From Legionella santicrucis (GTDB lineage: Bacteria > Pseudomonadota > Gammaproteobacteria > Legionellales > Legionellaceae): 64,000 bases of DNA. The translations under genes were made by a program, and so were the position numbers. This document shows, piece after piece, positions 55,835 through 64,000 of the stretch (positions are counted from its first letter, which is position 1; every line of letters begins with the position of its first letter). The notes below the pieces were generated by a model. The model searched no databases. It was not told where the DNA came from and saw only the letters and a program-made list of their open reading frames with translations. The stretch covers positions 1 through 64,000 of the forward strand of contig NZ_LNYU01000050.1 in the NCBI RefSeq assembly GCF_001468135.1, written 5' to 3'.

Positions 55835-57256
55835 ATGTTTGATTTTACTGGAAGTTATACTGACCAATACCAACTCACCATGGCCCAAGTTTATTTTTTA
55901 AAAGGTCATGAAAACTCTACTGCAATTTTTGATTATTTTTTCAGAAAACTTCCATTCGGCTCTGGATATGCCATTTTTGCTGGCCTTACTGATTTACTCA
56001 AAATATTAGAAAACTATCATTTTAATGAGCAAGATATTCATTTTTTAAAACGCACAGGAATGCATCCCAAGTTTCTTGATTATTTAAAAAATTTTCGTTT
56101 TCAAGGAACTGTTTATGCTTCTTATGAAGGAGATTTAATTTTTCCTACCCGCCCCGTGGTTTCTATAGAAGCCAATATTATTGAAGCCCAACTCATTGAA
56201 ACAATTTTATTAAATTTATTAAATTTTCAAACCCTTATCGCAACAAAAGCCAGTCGGATCCGGGAAGTAGCTGGTCAATGTAAGTTAATTGATTTTGGTT
56301 TGCGCAGAGCCCAAGGTCCTGGAGGCTATTATGCGAGCCGAGCAGCAATTATTGGTGGCTTTGATTCTACGAGTAATGTATGTGTAGGACGTGACTATAA
56401 TATTCCTATTTCAGGAACTATGGCACATTCATACATACAAAGTTATGACAGTGAATTGTCCGCATTTCGTGATTTTGCGGAGATCTGGCCTGATAATTGC
56501 TCACTACTTGTTGATACCTACAGTACATTAGAAAGTGGGGTTCCCAATGCCATTCGTATAGGCAAAGAAATGGAACAACGTGGACACCGTTTACAAGGAA
56601 TACGATTAGATAGTGGTGACCTGGGAGACTTAGCGAAAAAATCGCGCCAAATGCTTGATGAGGCTGGGTTACATTATGTAAAAATTATCGCATCCAATCA
56701 GCTTGATGAAGAAAGAATAAAAGATCTGCGTGACCAAAATGCACCTATCGATGCTTTTGGTGTTGGAACAAGTTTGGTTATTGGGGCACCTGACGCTGCG
56801 TTAGATGGGGTATATAAATTAGCTTTTATGGATGAAAAACCACGAATTAAACTTTCAGAAACAATAGGTAAAATTACTTTGCCTTACAAAAAACAAGTGT
56901 ACAGACTATTAAATGATGATACTTTCATAGGAGGAGATGTTGTTGCACTTATGAATGAAACTGATTTTGGGAACATTCATTCCCCTTTTGAACACGGAAA
57001 ATTATTCGCATTTAAACATAATAAGCAAGAGCCTTTACTTCATAAAGTCATGGAAAAAGGTAAATGCACATTATCCTTACAAACACTCCAGCAAATTGCA
57101 CAATACAGCAAAAAGCGTTTACAAAAACTTCCTGAAGAATTTAAACGATTTGAGAAACCAAGCATTTATCGAGTAGGCTTAAGCAATCAACTGCATGAAA
57201 AGCGCAATCACTTAATTAAAGGATATCAAAAATATTCCAATGAAAAAAATAAATAA
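55835..57256 (+). CDS. pncB: Nicotinate phosphoribosyltransferase
   Basis: Salvage enzyme making nicotinate mononucleotide from nicotinate and phosphoribosyl pyrophosphate (473 residues). The start MFDFTGSYTDQYQLTMAQVYF and the SRAAIIGGFDSTSNV and GIRLDSGDLGDLAKKSRQML motifs are typical; SGTMAHSYIQSYDSE carries the catalytic His. I use the ATG at 55835 (family-like start) over one at 55802. It overlaps pncA by 17 bases, so the two form a unit. Confidence 0.94.
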   Translation: MFDFTGSYTDQYQLTMAQVYFLKGHENSTAIFDYFFRKLPFGSGYAIFAGLTDLLKILENYHFNEQDIHFLKRTGMHPKFLDYLKNFRFQGTVYASYEGDLIFPTRPVVSIEANIIEAQLIETILLNLLNFQTLIATKASRIREVAGQCKLIDFGLRRAQGPGGYYASRAAIIGGFDSTSNVCVGRDYNIPISGTMAHSYIQSYDSELSAFRDFAEIWPDNCSLLVDTYSTLESGVPNAIRIGKEMEQRGHRLQGIRLDSGDLGDLAKKSRQMLDEAGLHYVKIIASNQLDEERIKDLRDQNAPIDAFGVGTSLVIGAPDAALDGVYKLAFMDEKPRIKLSETIGKITLPYKKQVYRLLNDDTFIGGDVVALMNETDFGNIHSPFEHGKLFAFKHNKQEPLLHKVMEKGKCTLSLQTLQQIAQYSKKRLQKLPEEFKRFEKPSIYRVGLSNQLHEKRNHLIKGYQKYSNEKNK

Positions 57257-57860
57257 GGCCTTAATCATCATTGATGTGCAAAATGATTTTATGCCGGGTG
57301 GTTCACTTGCGGTACCACATGGGGATGACATTATTCCAATTATTAATCAATTACTCCCTAAATTTGATTTAATTGTAGCGACTCAAGATTGGCATCCTCA
57401 AAATCACAAAAGTTTTGCATCTAATTATCCAGGTAAAAAACCTCTCGATAAAGTAATATTACACGGAATGGAACAAATACTATGGCCTGATCACTGTATT
57501 CAAGGAACTTTTGGCGCAGAACTTCATCCTATGCTTGAAATAAAACCTATAGCAACTATTTTTCGTAAAGGTATGAACCCTGAAGTAGATAGTTATAGTG
57601 GTTTTTACGATAACCAACATCAAATCAACACCGGATTAGCCAGTTATCTCAATGGAAAAGGCACTAAGAAACTTTATTTTTGTGGTTTATGTGCTGATGT
57701 TTGTGTGTATTTTTCAATAAAAGATGCGCTTAATGAAGGATTCGAATGTTACCTAATTGAAGATGCAACTATGCCCCTTAACCAAAAACACTTTAAAAAA
57801 ATCAAAGCCAAACTTATTCATAGCAATGTTACCTTGTTAAAAAGTAATGACATTCGATAA
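57240..57860 (+). CDS. pncA: Nicotinamidase
   Basis: Converts nicotinamide to nicotinate (206 residues), feeding PncB. The catalytic triad is visible: Asp in IIDVQNDFMPGGSL, Lys in IFRKGMNPEVDSYSGF and Cys in CGLCADVCVYFS; the metal site Asp-His is in TQDWHPQNHKSF. Length is standard. Its 5' end overlaps pncB, and copy 2 of the MITE-like element lies beyond its stop. Confidence 0.95.
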   Translation: MKKINKALIIIDVQNDFMPGGSLAVPHGDDIIPIINQLLPKFDLIVATQDWHPQNHKSFASNYPGKKPLDKVILHGMEQILWPDHCIQGTFGAELHPMLEIKPIATIFRKGMNPEVDSYSGFYDNQHQINTGLASYLNGKGTKKLYFCGLCADVCVYFSIKDALNEGFECYLIEDATMPLNQKHFKKIKAKLIHSNVTLLKSNDIR

Positions 57861-57896
57861 CCTATATGCAATTCATCATTAACAATTTATTTATCC

Positions 57897-58021
57897 TATA
57901 ACGTCACTACTAAGTTCAATACATCATTGCAAGCTCGTTCGGATCATTCATGTATTTAAATGCACTCATTCACCTCACTTTACTTGCGCCTTGTCTGGAA
58001 CTTAGTGGATGAAGCTATACC
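57897..58021. repeat. MITE-like element, copy 2
   Basis: 125-bp element in reverse orientation to copy 1 (37704-37816). From 58021 on the minus strand it reads GGTATAGCTTCATCCACTAA, close to copy 1's left end, followed by GTTCCAGACAAGGCGCAAGT and, further in, CCGAACGAGCTTGCAATGAT. The interior is about 12 bases longer. Its right end supplies the last codon and stop of the FkbM gene. Confidence 0.7.
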
Positions 58022-58860
58022 ATTTTTGCATAGATCATATGGTGATTAAAACCTAAGTCAGCCAAAATAGGATTTCTGTCAACTAAAGTGATATAACCTT
58101 GTTTTTGCAAATAAGAATTAAGCTTTTCAACTCGATTTTCTATATTTTGAACCTCCATGCTTATCTGTTTAATTATAGAAAACTGCTTAGGTTTAATACT
58201 TTTTATAACATCTATTTCAGCGCCTTCAACATCTACCTTTAAAAAATCAATATGTTTGATTTGATGCTGTTCGATAAAACGTCCTAATGAGGTCAATTTA
58301 CATGTAACTTGGGTTGTTCGTGTTTGCTTTTTATAATTTTTTTGAATGAAATAGTTCCGAAAAAAAGGTAGCCATTTTAATTGATAATAAAGAAATTTAT
58401 TTTGCCAAGGGAGTAGCTTCAAGAGCGTATTATAATCTAATAAAGGTTGAAAATTTGAAATCAGTTTATCTTGGGGTCTATAAGTTGCAGTACCTACACT
58501 TTCTCCAAATAGAGTAAATTCAGTCTCGCAATCTTGAGCAACATCACTGATGCCTGTATTGTATAGATGTATCTTATTTTTAAAGCGCTCTAAATTTTTT
58601 TGCAGGCAAGAAAAAGTCGTTGGAATCGGCTCAAAACCGTAGATCTCAGCGTTATAATTACAATGCCGCAAAGCAAATAATGAAAAAATGCCTATATTTG
58701 CCCCTACATCCACAATGATTGCCCCAGGATTTAAACTAAGAAAATCGAGCAAATAAGTCTTTTGTGAAAAAATTTCATAGATTAATCCCTGAGTTTCAAG
58801 TTCATTCACAAAATACAGGTCACCAATTGCAAATTTTTTTTGTGAGATCTCATGAAACAT
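58015..58860 (-). CDS. FkbM family methyltransferase
   Basis: SAM-dependent methyltransferase of 281 residues. The Rossmann motif VDVGANIGIFSLFALRH is near residue 51 and the FkbM core IDFLKVDVEGAEIDVIKSIK near 205; these are diagnostic. Substrates of the family are usually natural products or glycans. AAGGAGG spaced six bases points to the ATG at 58860, inside the end of the dioxygenase gene, so the two are translationally coupled. Its terminal codon and stop fall in the MITE-like element. Confidence 0.9.
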   Translation of the reverse strand: MFHEISQKKFAIGDLYFVNELETQGLIYEIFSQKTYLLDFLSLNPGAIIVDVGANIGIFSLFALRHCNYNAEIYGFEPIPTTFSCLQKNLERFKNKIHLYNTGISDVAQDCETEFTLFGESVGTATYRPQDKLISNFQPLLDYNTLLKLLPWQNKFLYYQLKWLPFFRNYFIQKNYKKQTRTTQVTCKLTSLGRFIEQHQIKHIDFLKVDVEGAEIDVIKSIKPKQFSIIKQISMEVQNIENRVEKLNSYLQKQGYITLVDRNPILADLGFNHHMIYAKMV

Positions 58861-59914
58861 AACTATCCTCCTTATCATAAGGATATTTGGTCATTCCTGC
58901 TAAAATTAATCTGTCTCCAGTATGTGGCGTTTTTCCATGCAGGCAAGAATAATTATCGATAATCAAGAGATCCCCTGGTTGCCAGGAAATTAAAAGTGTA
59001 TTTTTTTGCACCGCTTCGCTGATCAATAAAGATTCTTGTTTTGAAAAAGACGTACCATCCCCATAAAAAGCCAAATAAGGATGGAAGCTGTTTTGCAATA
59101 AGATAAAAGAAACAATAGGATTTTTAACTATTGAGTTAATATAATTACTAATACCGTTGCAATGGTGAGAAAGCTGATTACATTGATTGAACCATACTAA
59201 TTTACCCGTTATAGGATGTTTTCTGCTGGCAGGAAGAAACACCTCCGTCACTAAATCATTTCCTTTCCATTTAAATTGTTGTTTTGTTTGATGAAGTATG
59301 TTTTCAACCTGATTTTTTTCATGGGTATTAAATTCATCCATCCATGTCTTAAATACAGGAGCAACCCCCATTAATTGGATGATTTTATATTTTATTCCAA
59401 AACTGTAATAATGTCGGCGATATAAGACACCCTTTAACTGTAATTTTTGTTGTAAAGATTCTGGAAGAGAGTGCCAAATTTGATGGCCATCAGCAAGCGA
59501 AGTACAGCCACCCTGTTCAGCGGCTTTAATGCAGTTAAAAAAGATATGCGTTGGAAATTCAGAGCTGTAGGATTTTTCATTATGTAACGCAATAGGATAA
59601 CTCGCAGGATAATTGGATGAAGTAAATACACCCTCTTGAATTTTTGTTCTTGGAACAGGACAAAAATCATAATTATAATTTGCACCCAAATCACTAGCTT
59701 GAATTACTTTTCTAAATTGCTCAGGAGTATTAACGTTAAATCCACGAAAGAGAATGGCATGATAATGAAGCAAATGCTCTTTAAATAACGTATTTTCTTC
59801 TTTAAGAAATCGCACTAAATCGTTACTGTCCGCGCATTTTTCATCTGGGGGTTGTATCAGCAATGGTAATTTTTGCTGATTTAAAAAAGCATAATGGAGT
59901 TGCTTATGTATCAT
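58850..59914 (-). CDS. TauD/TfdA family Fe(II)/2-oxoglutarate dioxygenase
   Basis: Protein of 354 residues. The iron-binding HNE of ALHNEKSYSSEFPTHIFFN near residue 135, GGCTSLADG, the distal His in DNYSCLHGKTPH and the Arg in GDRLILAGM form the family pattern (clavaminate synthase/TauD type). These enzymes hydroxylate or desaturate amino-acid-derived substrates. I choose the ATG at 59914 behind TAGGGGA; earlier in-frame ATGs overlap the helicase gene. It is coupled to the FkbM gene. Confidence 0.88.
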   Translation of the reverse strand: MIHKQLHYAFLNQQKLPLLIQPPDEKCADSNDLVRFLKEENTLFKEHLLHYHAILFRGFNVNTPEQFRKVIQASDLGANYNYDFCPVPRTKIQEGVFTSSNYPASYPIALHNEKSYSSEFPTHIFFNCIKAAEQGGCTSLADGHQIWHSLPESLQQKLQLKGVLYRRHYYSFGIKYKIIQLMGVAPVFKTWMDEFNTHEKNQVENILHQTKQQFKWKGNDLVTEVFLPASRKHPITGKLVWFNQCNQLSHHCNGISNYINSIVKNPIVSFILLQNSFHPYLAFYGDGTSFSKQESLLISEAVQKNTLLISWQPGDLLIIDNYSCLHGKTPHTGDRLILAGMTKYPYDKEDSYVS

Positions 59915-59939
59915 AAAATCCCCTAAGTACTTCTTTATA

Positions 59940-62900
59940 TTATGTAGATAAAACTTTGCCTGCAACTAGCCTAATTTCCGATTTTGATGTTGCAGATACA
60001 CGTTCGCCAGGCAATAGAATTCCAATTAAATTTAATGGATCCACCGATGAAATAATTCGCGGTATATTATCTATTTCTTCATTCCGTACCGCTCGCAAAG
60101 AATCAACTGCATAAGGAAGAGCAAATTGCTCACCTAAAAATCCATCGACAAACCGTCCTCCACGTACCTCACCGCGTAATTCAAGGCGCCGCAAAAAAAT
60201 GAGTAAATCTCGCCAGCGAGGAATATTTTTTTCACGTACAAGCAAATCACGAAAGATTACTCCATAGCGCTCTAACAGCATCCAGCATGCTGCTTCTACG
60301 CGTTTTTCATGATCTTCTTGTGCATGAACACGTAATAAGGACCAACGCCCCGTACTTAGTGGAAACATGAGGTTACGTCTATGCCGACGACTTTGTTTAC
60401 GTTTTGTACTCATCAAAGTCCGCACATTATCAAAACTATCCGCAGTTACCATTCCTGCTGCAACTAACTCCCATAAGCCATTTTCTACTTCAATTTTCAA
60501 ATTTCCTGTACCACGTACAATATCTGCATAAAATGAAGCACCATATTTTTGCAAAAATCTATAAATATTGCGGGCGGGATAACTAAGGCTCGTTACTTCT
60601 TCAACATTATCTATAGATACATGAGGTGGAATCCAATCAATCTCTTCTCGAACAAAAAAAGTAATCGGAGCATTTCGGGTTGGTGATAAACGCCGAGATT
60701 TTTTTGTTTCTTCATCTGCAAGCACTACAGAAGGATGTGGTGATACCCTCCCCCATCCTACGATGCCACTCATGCATAATTTATCGAGCATCAATGCGTC
60801 ATAATCATGTACGCGTAAAGGAAAAATATCGGTTTCCCATGCACTTGCAGCCAGCTCAAAACCTTGTAATTGCTTGATTACTGCAAGCAGTCCTCTTTCA
60901 CCATTCATCTGATGGCCTTTTCCTATGTGATGCCATTTCAACAACCATGCCATGAATTGTGCTTGGCTAACAGGTTTGATTTGTTGACGTAAAGATTCAG
61001 TTGTAGCGCGATGAATACGAGCAAGTAATCGACGTTCACACCATTCTCTTTCACCAGCATACTCTGCACGAAAATGCCCGCGAAGCACATACCCACTTGC
61101 TTCTAATTTCAATAAAGCATGCGCTACATCTAATGGGGCCAGATGGAAACAATCGCTCAATTTGTTTTGGGTAATTGGCCCTATATGCAATAACCAACCT
61201 TGTAGCGTTTTGAGTATGGCCTCTTCCGATGAGATTAGTTCTTCTTTGATATCCACTACCTCACGAGCAAAGGATGCATGTGGAAAAATACACTGAAAAG
61301 TCTTCTTTTTTTCTGTGGATACATAATAATTTTCACCCGCAACAACAGCCAATACAGCCCTCCCTTGTAGTTGTAATTCACTAAAATAGTGTTTCCACTG
61401 CGGCAAAGTAGCTTGTAATTCAGTCAGTTGAATTATTTCTGGAAAAATAATAACGGTATGTAGCACATCATGTAATTCGTCTGCAGAACGAATATCTGGC
61501 CAAGCCTGTTCCTGAATCTCAGATATAGCTTTTGGATCAAGTTTCCCTACCTCTTCTAACATTGATTCTGGTAATACGCGACGCATTTCAACCGCACGTG
61601 AACGCCGCTCCTCTAAAGGAGCATCATCTAAAAATGCATAAGGATTAGCATTTAAAATTTCATGAGAAAAAACTGAAGGAACTGGAGTATCCACAGCAAG
61701 GCAAGTAATATGCTGAGTTTCAATATCATGGATTACTTTTGTTACTCCATCGACATCCAAAGCATCCATTAAGATATCTTTCATAGTTTCCTCAATAAGC
61801 GGATGCTCAGGCAACACTACATCTCGCCCCCCTAAATTATCCTGACACGCAGCTGCATCTGGAAACACAGCAGCCAATAAATCATCAGCAAGCATTCGTT
61901 GAATATTAGGAGGAATTTTTTTGCCACCCCGAAAACGTAATAATGATAATGAGCGCGAAGCTACTGCACGAAAGCGCATACCCAATAAGGGAGATTGCAA
62001 TACTGCTTGGGTAACAGCCTCTTTTAAGGTGTTTGTATGCAAAAAATGAAACACATCAGACAAAGGAAAGCTATGTTGCTCCGTTAAAGAAATATTTAAA
62101 CCATTATCTGTAGCAGCAGCCTGTAATTCAAAATTGAAAGATCGGCAAAATTTCTTTCGTAATGCCAATCCCCAGGCTTTGTTAATCCGTGCACCAAATG
62201 GCGCATGGATAATCAGTTGCATACCACCACTTTCATCAAAAAATCGTTCAGCTATTATTGTTTTCTGAGTAGGAACTGCACCTAAAACTTGTCGACCTAA
62301 GCGTACATACTCAAGCAACTGTTCTGAAGCAGAAGCATCAAGGCCACAATATTTCATTAACCATCGAATGGCTTTTTGTATCTGAGAGATATGCCTTGCA
62401 TCAACAATTGGGGGTATTTTCTCGGGTAACAAAAAATTAATTTTTTCCCGAAGCTGGGATACTTGCAATGATAACTCGATGCTGCGTGCAGGAGCTTCTC
62501 CTAACCAAAAAGGAACACTGGGTGGTGCGCCATGTGCGTCCTCCACTAACACCCGACCATTTTCAATACGCAGTACCTTCCATGAATTTGTACCTAGCAA
62601 AAAAATGTCTCCACGATTACTCTCTACAGCAAAATCTTCATCTAAAGTACCAACCATCACATTATCTGGCATCGCAATCACTGAAAACAAACCATTATCG
62701 GGAATCGCTCCGCCACTGGTGATTGCTGCTAAACGACTCCCTCGTCGTCCTTTAAGGATATGATTCACTCGATCTCTATGGATATAGGCACCGTAACGCC
62801 CACGAGATCCGGCAATGCCCTCTGAGAGCATAGTCAAAATTTCATCGAATTTTTCTTGAGTCAAATGATGGTAAGGATAAGCATTTTTAAAATTACTAAA

Positions 62901-64000
62901 AAGTAAATCTTCATCCCAATCCTGGGTGGCACAAGCAGCCACAATTTGTTGTGCTAAAATATCTAAAGGCTCTTCTGGAATAATTAATTGATCTAAATCC
63001 CCTTGGCGGATAGCATAAACTAATGCTGCACACTCTAATAATTCATCCCGCGTGGTTGCAAAAATGCGTCCTGTAGAGATCGCTGCATGCCAGTGTCCTG
63101 CTCTACCAATACGTTGTAATGCGGTAGCAATAGCTCGTGGAGATCCGATTTGACACACTAAGTCAATATGACCAATATCAATTCCTAATTCTAATGAAGC
63201 TGTAGCAACCAGAACTTTCAGCGTACCATTCTTAAGTTTAGCTTCTGCTTCAAGACGTAATTTCCGTGATAAACTACCATGATGAGCTAATACCTTATTT
63301 TCACCTAAACGTTGTTCCAAATGATGAGCAACACGTTCCGCTAATTTTCGTGTATTGACAAATACTAATGTAGCACGATTTTCTTGGGCTAAACCTGCGA
63401 TCTTTTCATAAATCTCATCCCACATTTCATTGGAAGCAACGGCAGCTAATTCACTTTCAGGTATTACAATCTGCAAATCTAATTGTCGAGCATGTCCAAT
63501 ATTGACCAATTTCACTTGAGTCTTTTTAGAGCCGACTAGAAAGTTTGCTACTTTTTCTAAAGGTTTTTGAGTCGCAGAAAGACCAATACGAATAAATGAT
63601 TTTGGGGTAAGTGCTTCTAAACGTTCTAAAGACAATGCCAGATGGGTACCTCGTTTGTTATTCACTAAAGCATGAATTTCATCGACAATAACTGTATGAA
63701 TACCTGACATATTCATTCGACTTTTTTCAGCAGTTAACAGAATATAAAAAGATTCTGGTGTAGTAATCAAAATATGTGGCGGTTTCTTGAGCATTTTTTG
63801 GCGCTCGTTTGCTGGTGTATCCCCTGTTCTCACTGCCACGCGAATTTCAGGTAAATCAATACCTCGTTCTTTGGCCAACGCACTAATTTCTTGTAAGGGT
63901 AATAACAAATTCTTTTGTACATCGTTACTTAATGCTTTAAGTGGTGAAACATATAATACTTCAGTGAGGTCTTGTAAATTTCCTGTTACCGCTTTATGTA
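59940..64000 (-). CDS. Lhr-type large helicase (5' end beyond window)
   Basis: Superfamily 2 DNA helicase of the Lhr family, at least 1352 residues visible. The frame is open to the right window edge and reads LYVSPLKALSNDVQKNL there (motif Ia), so the true start lies outside. Seen are VDEIHALVNNKRG (motif II), IGLSATQKPL (III), VFVNTRKLAERVAHHL (IV), ATASLELGIDIGHIDLVCQI (V) and ATALQRIGRAGHW (VI), then a winged helix and a long C-terminal part with a beta-barrel and further winged-helix modules. Lhr proteins act in DNA repair; no role is shown here. It is followed by the dioxygenase-FkbM pair after 25 bases. Confidence 0.93.
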   Translation of the reverse strand, partial: HKAVTGNLQDLTEVLYVSPLKALSNDVQKNLLLPLQEISALAKERGIDLPEIRVAVRTGDTPANERQKMLKKPPHILITTPESFYILLTAEKSRMNMSGIHTVIVDEIHALVNNKRGTHLALSLERLEALTPKSFIRIGLSATQKPLEKVANFLVGSKKTQVKLVNIGHARQLDLQIVIPESELAAVASNEMWDEIYEKIAGLAQENRATLVFVNTRKLAERVAHHLEQRLGENKVLAHHGSLSRKLRLEAEAKLKNGTLKVLVATASLELGIDIGHIDLVCQIGSPRAIATALQRIGRAGHWHAAISTGRIFATTRDELLECAALVYAIRQGDLDQLIIPEEPLDILAQQIVAACATQDWDEDLLFSNFKNAYPYHHLTQEKFDEILTMLSEGIAGSRGRYGAYIHRDRVNHILKGRRGSRLAAITSGGAIPDNGLFSVIAMPDNVMVGTLDEDFAVESNRGDIFLLGTNSWKVLRIENGRVLVEDAHGAPPSVPFWLGEAPARSIELSLQVSQLREKINFLLPEKIPPIVDARHISQIQKAIRWLMKYCGLDASASEQLLEYVRLGRQVLGAVPTQKTIIAERFFDESGGMQLIIHAPFGARINKAWGLALRKKFCRSFNFELQAAATDNGLNISLTEQHSFPLSDVFHFLHTNTLKEAVTQAVLQSPLLGMRFRAVASRSLSLLRFRGGKKIPPNIQRMLADDLLAAVFPDAAACQDNLGGRDVVLPEHPLIEETMKDILMDALDVDGVTKVIHDIETQHITCLAVDTPVPSVFSHEILNANPYAFLDDAPLEERRSRAVEMRRVLPESMLEEVGKLDPKAISEIQEQAWPDIRSADELHDVLHTVIIFPEIIQLTELQATLPQWKHYFSELQLQGRAVLAVVAGENYYVSTEKKKTFQCIFPHASFAREVVDIKEELISSEEAILKTLQGWLLHIGPITQNKLSDCFHLAPLDVAHALLKLEASGYVLRGHFRAEYAGEREWCERRLLARIHRATTESLRQQIKPVSQAQFMAWLLKWHHIGKGHQMNGERGLLAVIKQLQGFELAASAWETDIFPLRVHDYDALMLDKLCMSGIVGWGRVSPHPSVVLADEETKKSRRLSPTRNAPITFFVREEIDWIPPHVSIDNVEEVTSLSYPARNIYRFLQKYGASFYADIVRGTGNLKIEVENGLWELVAAGMVTADSFDNVRTLMSTKRKQSRRHRRNLMFPLSTGRWSLLRVHAQEDHEKRVEAACWMLLERYGVIFRDLLVREKNIPRWRDLLIFLRRLELRGEVRGGRFVDGFLGEQFALPYAVDSLRAVRNEEIDNIPRIISSVDPLNLIGILLPGERVSATSKSEIRLVAGKVLST

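Noticed and set aside
1-64000. tRNA, rRNA, CRISPR array or riboswitch
   Set aside because: Reading the intergenic spaces I saw no T-loop or acceptor pattern, no regularly spaced repeats, and no leader that matches a riboswitch known to me. A covariance-model scan would be decisive.

Overview
The window reads as a low-GC gammaproteobacterial chromosome and almost certainly belongs to a Legionella species. The evidence is a DotI/IcmL-family protein (20854-21621), several large genes with no clear homologue whose C-termini resemble Dot/Icm secretion signals (38679-41186, 46196-47329, 54234-55502), and housekeeping genes of gammaproteobacterial type and order. Assignment to a genus is inference; the sequence contains no rRNA, tRNA, CRISPR array, phage or intact insertion sequence that I can recognise.

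Layout. 333-5526 (minus): a compact housekeeping operon, BON lipoprotein-glyA-nrdR-nusB-thiL-pgpA-AI-2E-type permease, with start/stop overlaps. 5616-6392: two small envelope genes. 6605-11072: an RND efflux adaptor and pump, separated by a strong hairpin, with a nine-G tract inside the pump gene. 11073-11512: a GC-richer patch with possible transposase debris. 11513-14689: valS and a VOC-fold protein. 14955-21621: a histidine-utilisation cluster (SDR-hutI-DUF3298-OPT transporter on minus, hutG plus an IcmL-like protein on plus). 21836-29943: L,D-transpeptidase, ettA, kbl-tdh (threonine to glycine), pcm-like-tolC-ttcA. 30247-37658: SulP/carbonic anhydrase fusion, proS, a TauE permease pair, a Cys-rich lipoprotein and a DUF4349 protein. 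37845-47329: the most lineage-specific part, with a cysteine-dioxygenase-like cupin, an 835-residue protein with lipid-kinase-like motifs, a carbonic anhydrase with a long tail, a short-form NAD-glutamate dehydrogenase and a TPR-like putative effector. 47421-53112: oxidoreductases and small envelope proteins. 53216-55502: a tandem pair of secreted paralogues and a putative effector. 55835-57860: pncB-pncA NAD salvage. 58015-64000: FkbM methyltransferase, TauD-like oxygenase and an Lhr-type helicase that runs off the right edge.

How parts work together. HutI and HutG are the last two steps of histidine breakdown to glutamate, and the NAD-glutamate dehydrogenase and the Kbl/Tdh pair also feed amino-acid carbon into central metabolism; this suits an organism that lives on amino acids. 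PncB and PncA form a salvage route to NAD. TolC could serve the RND pump as its outer-membrane channel.

Non-coding structure is unexpectedly rich. One family of about 113-125 bp elements with imperfect terminal inverted repeats occurs twice (37704-37816, 57897-58021). A second palindrome family built on TCGATATAAAAA occurs three times (25273, 29991, 49621). In two cases the repeat supplies the last codons and stop of the adjacent gene. Helically phased 11-bp direct repeats lie upstream of the SulP/carbonic anhydrase gene and the His-rich protein gene.
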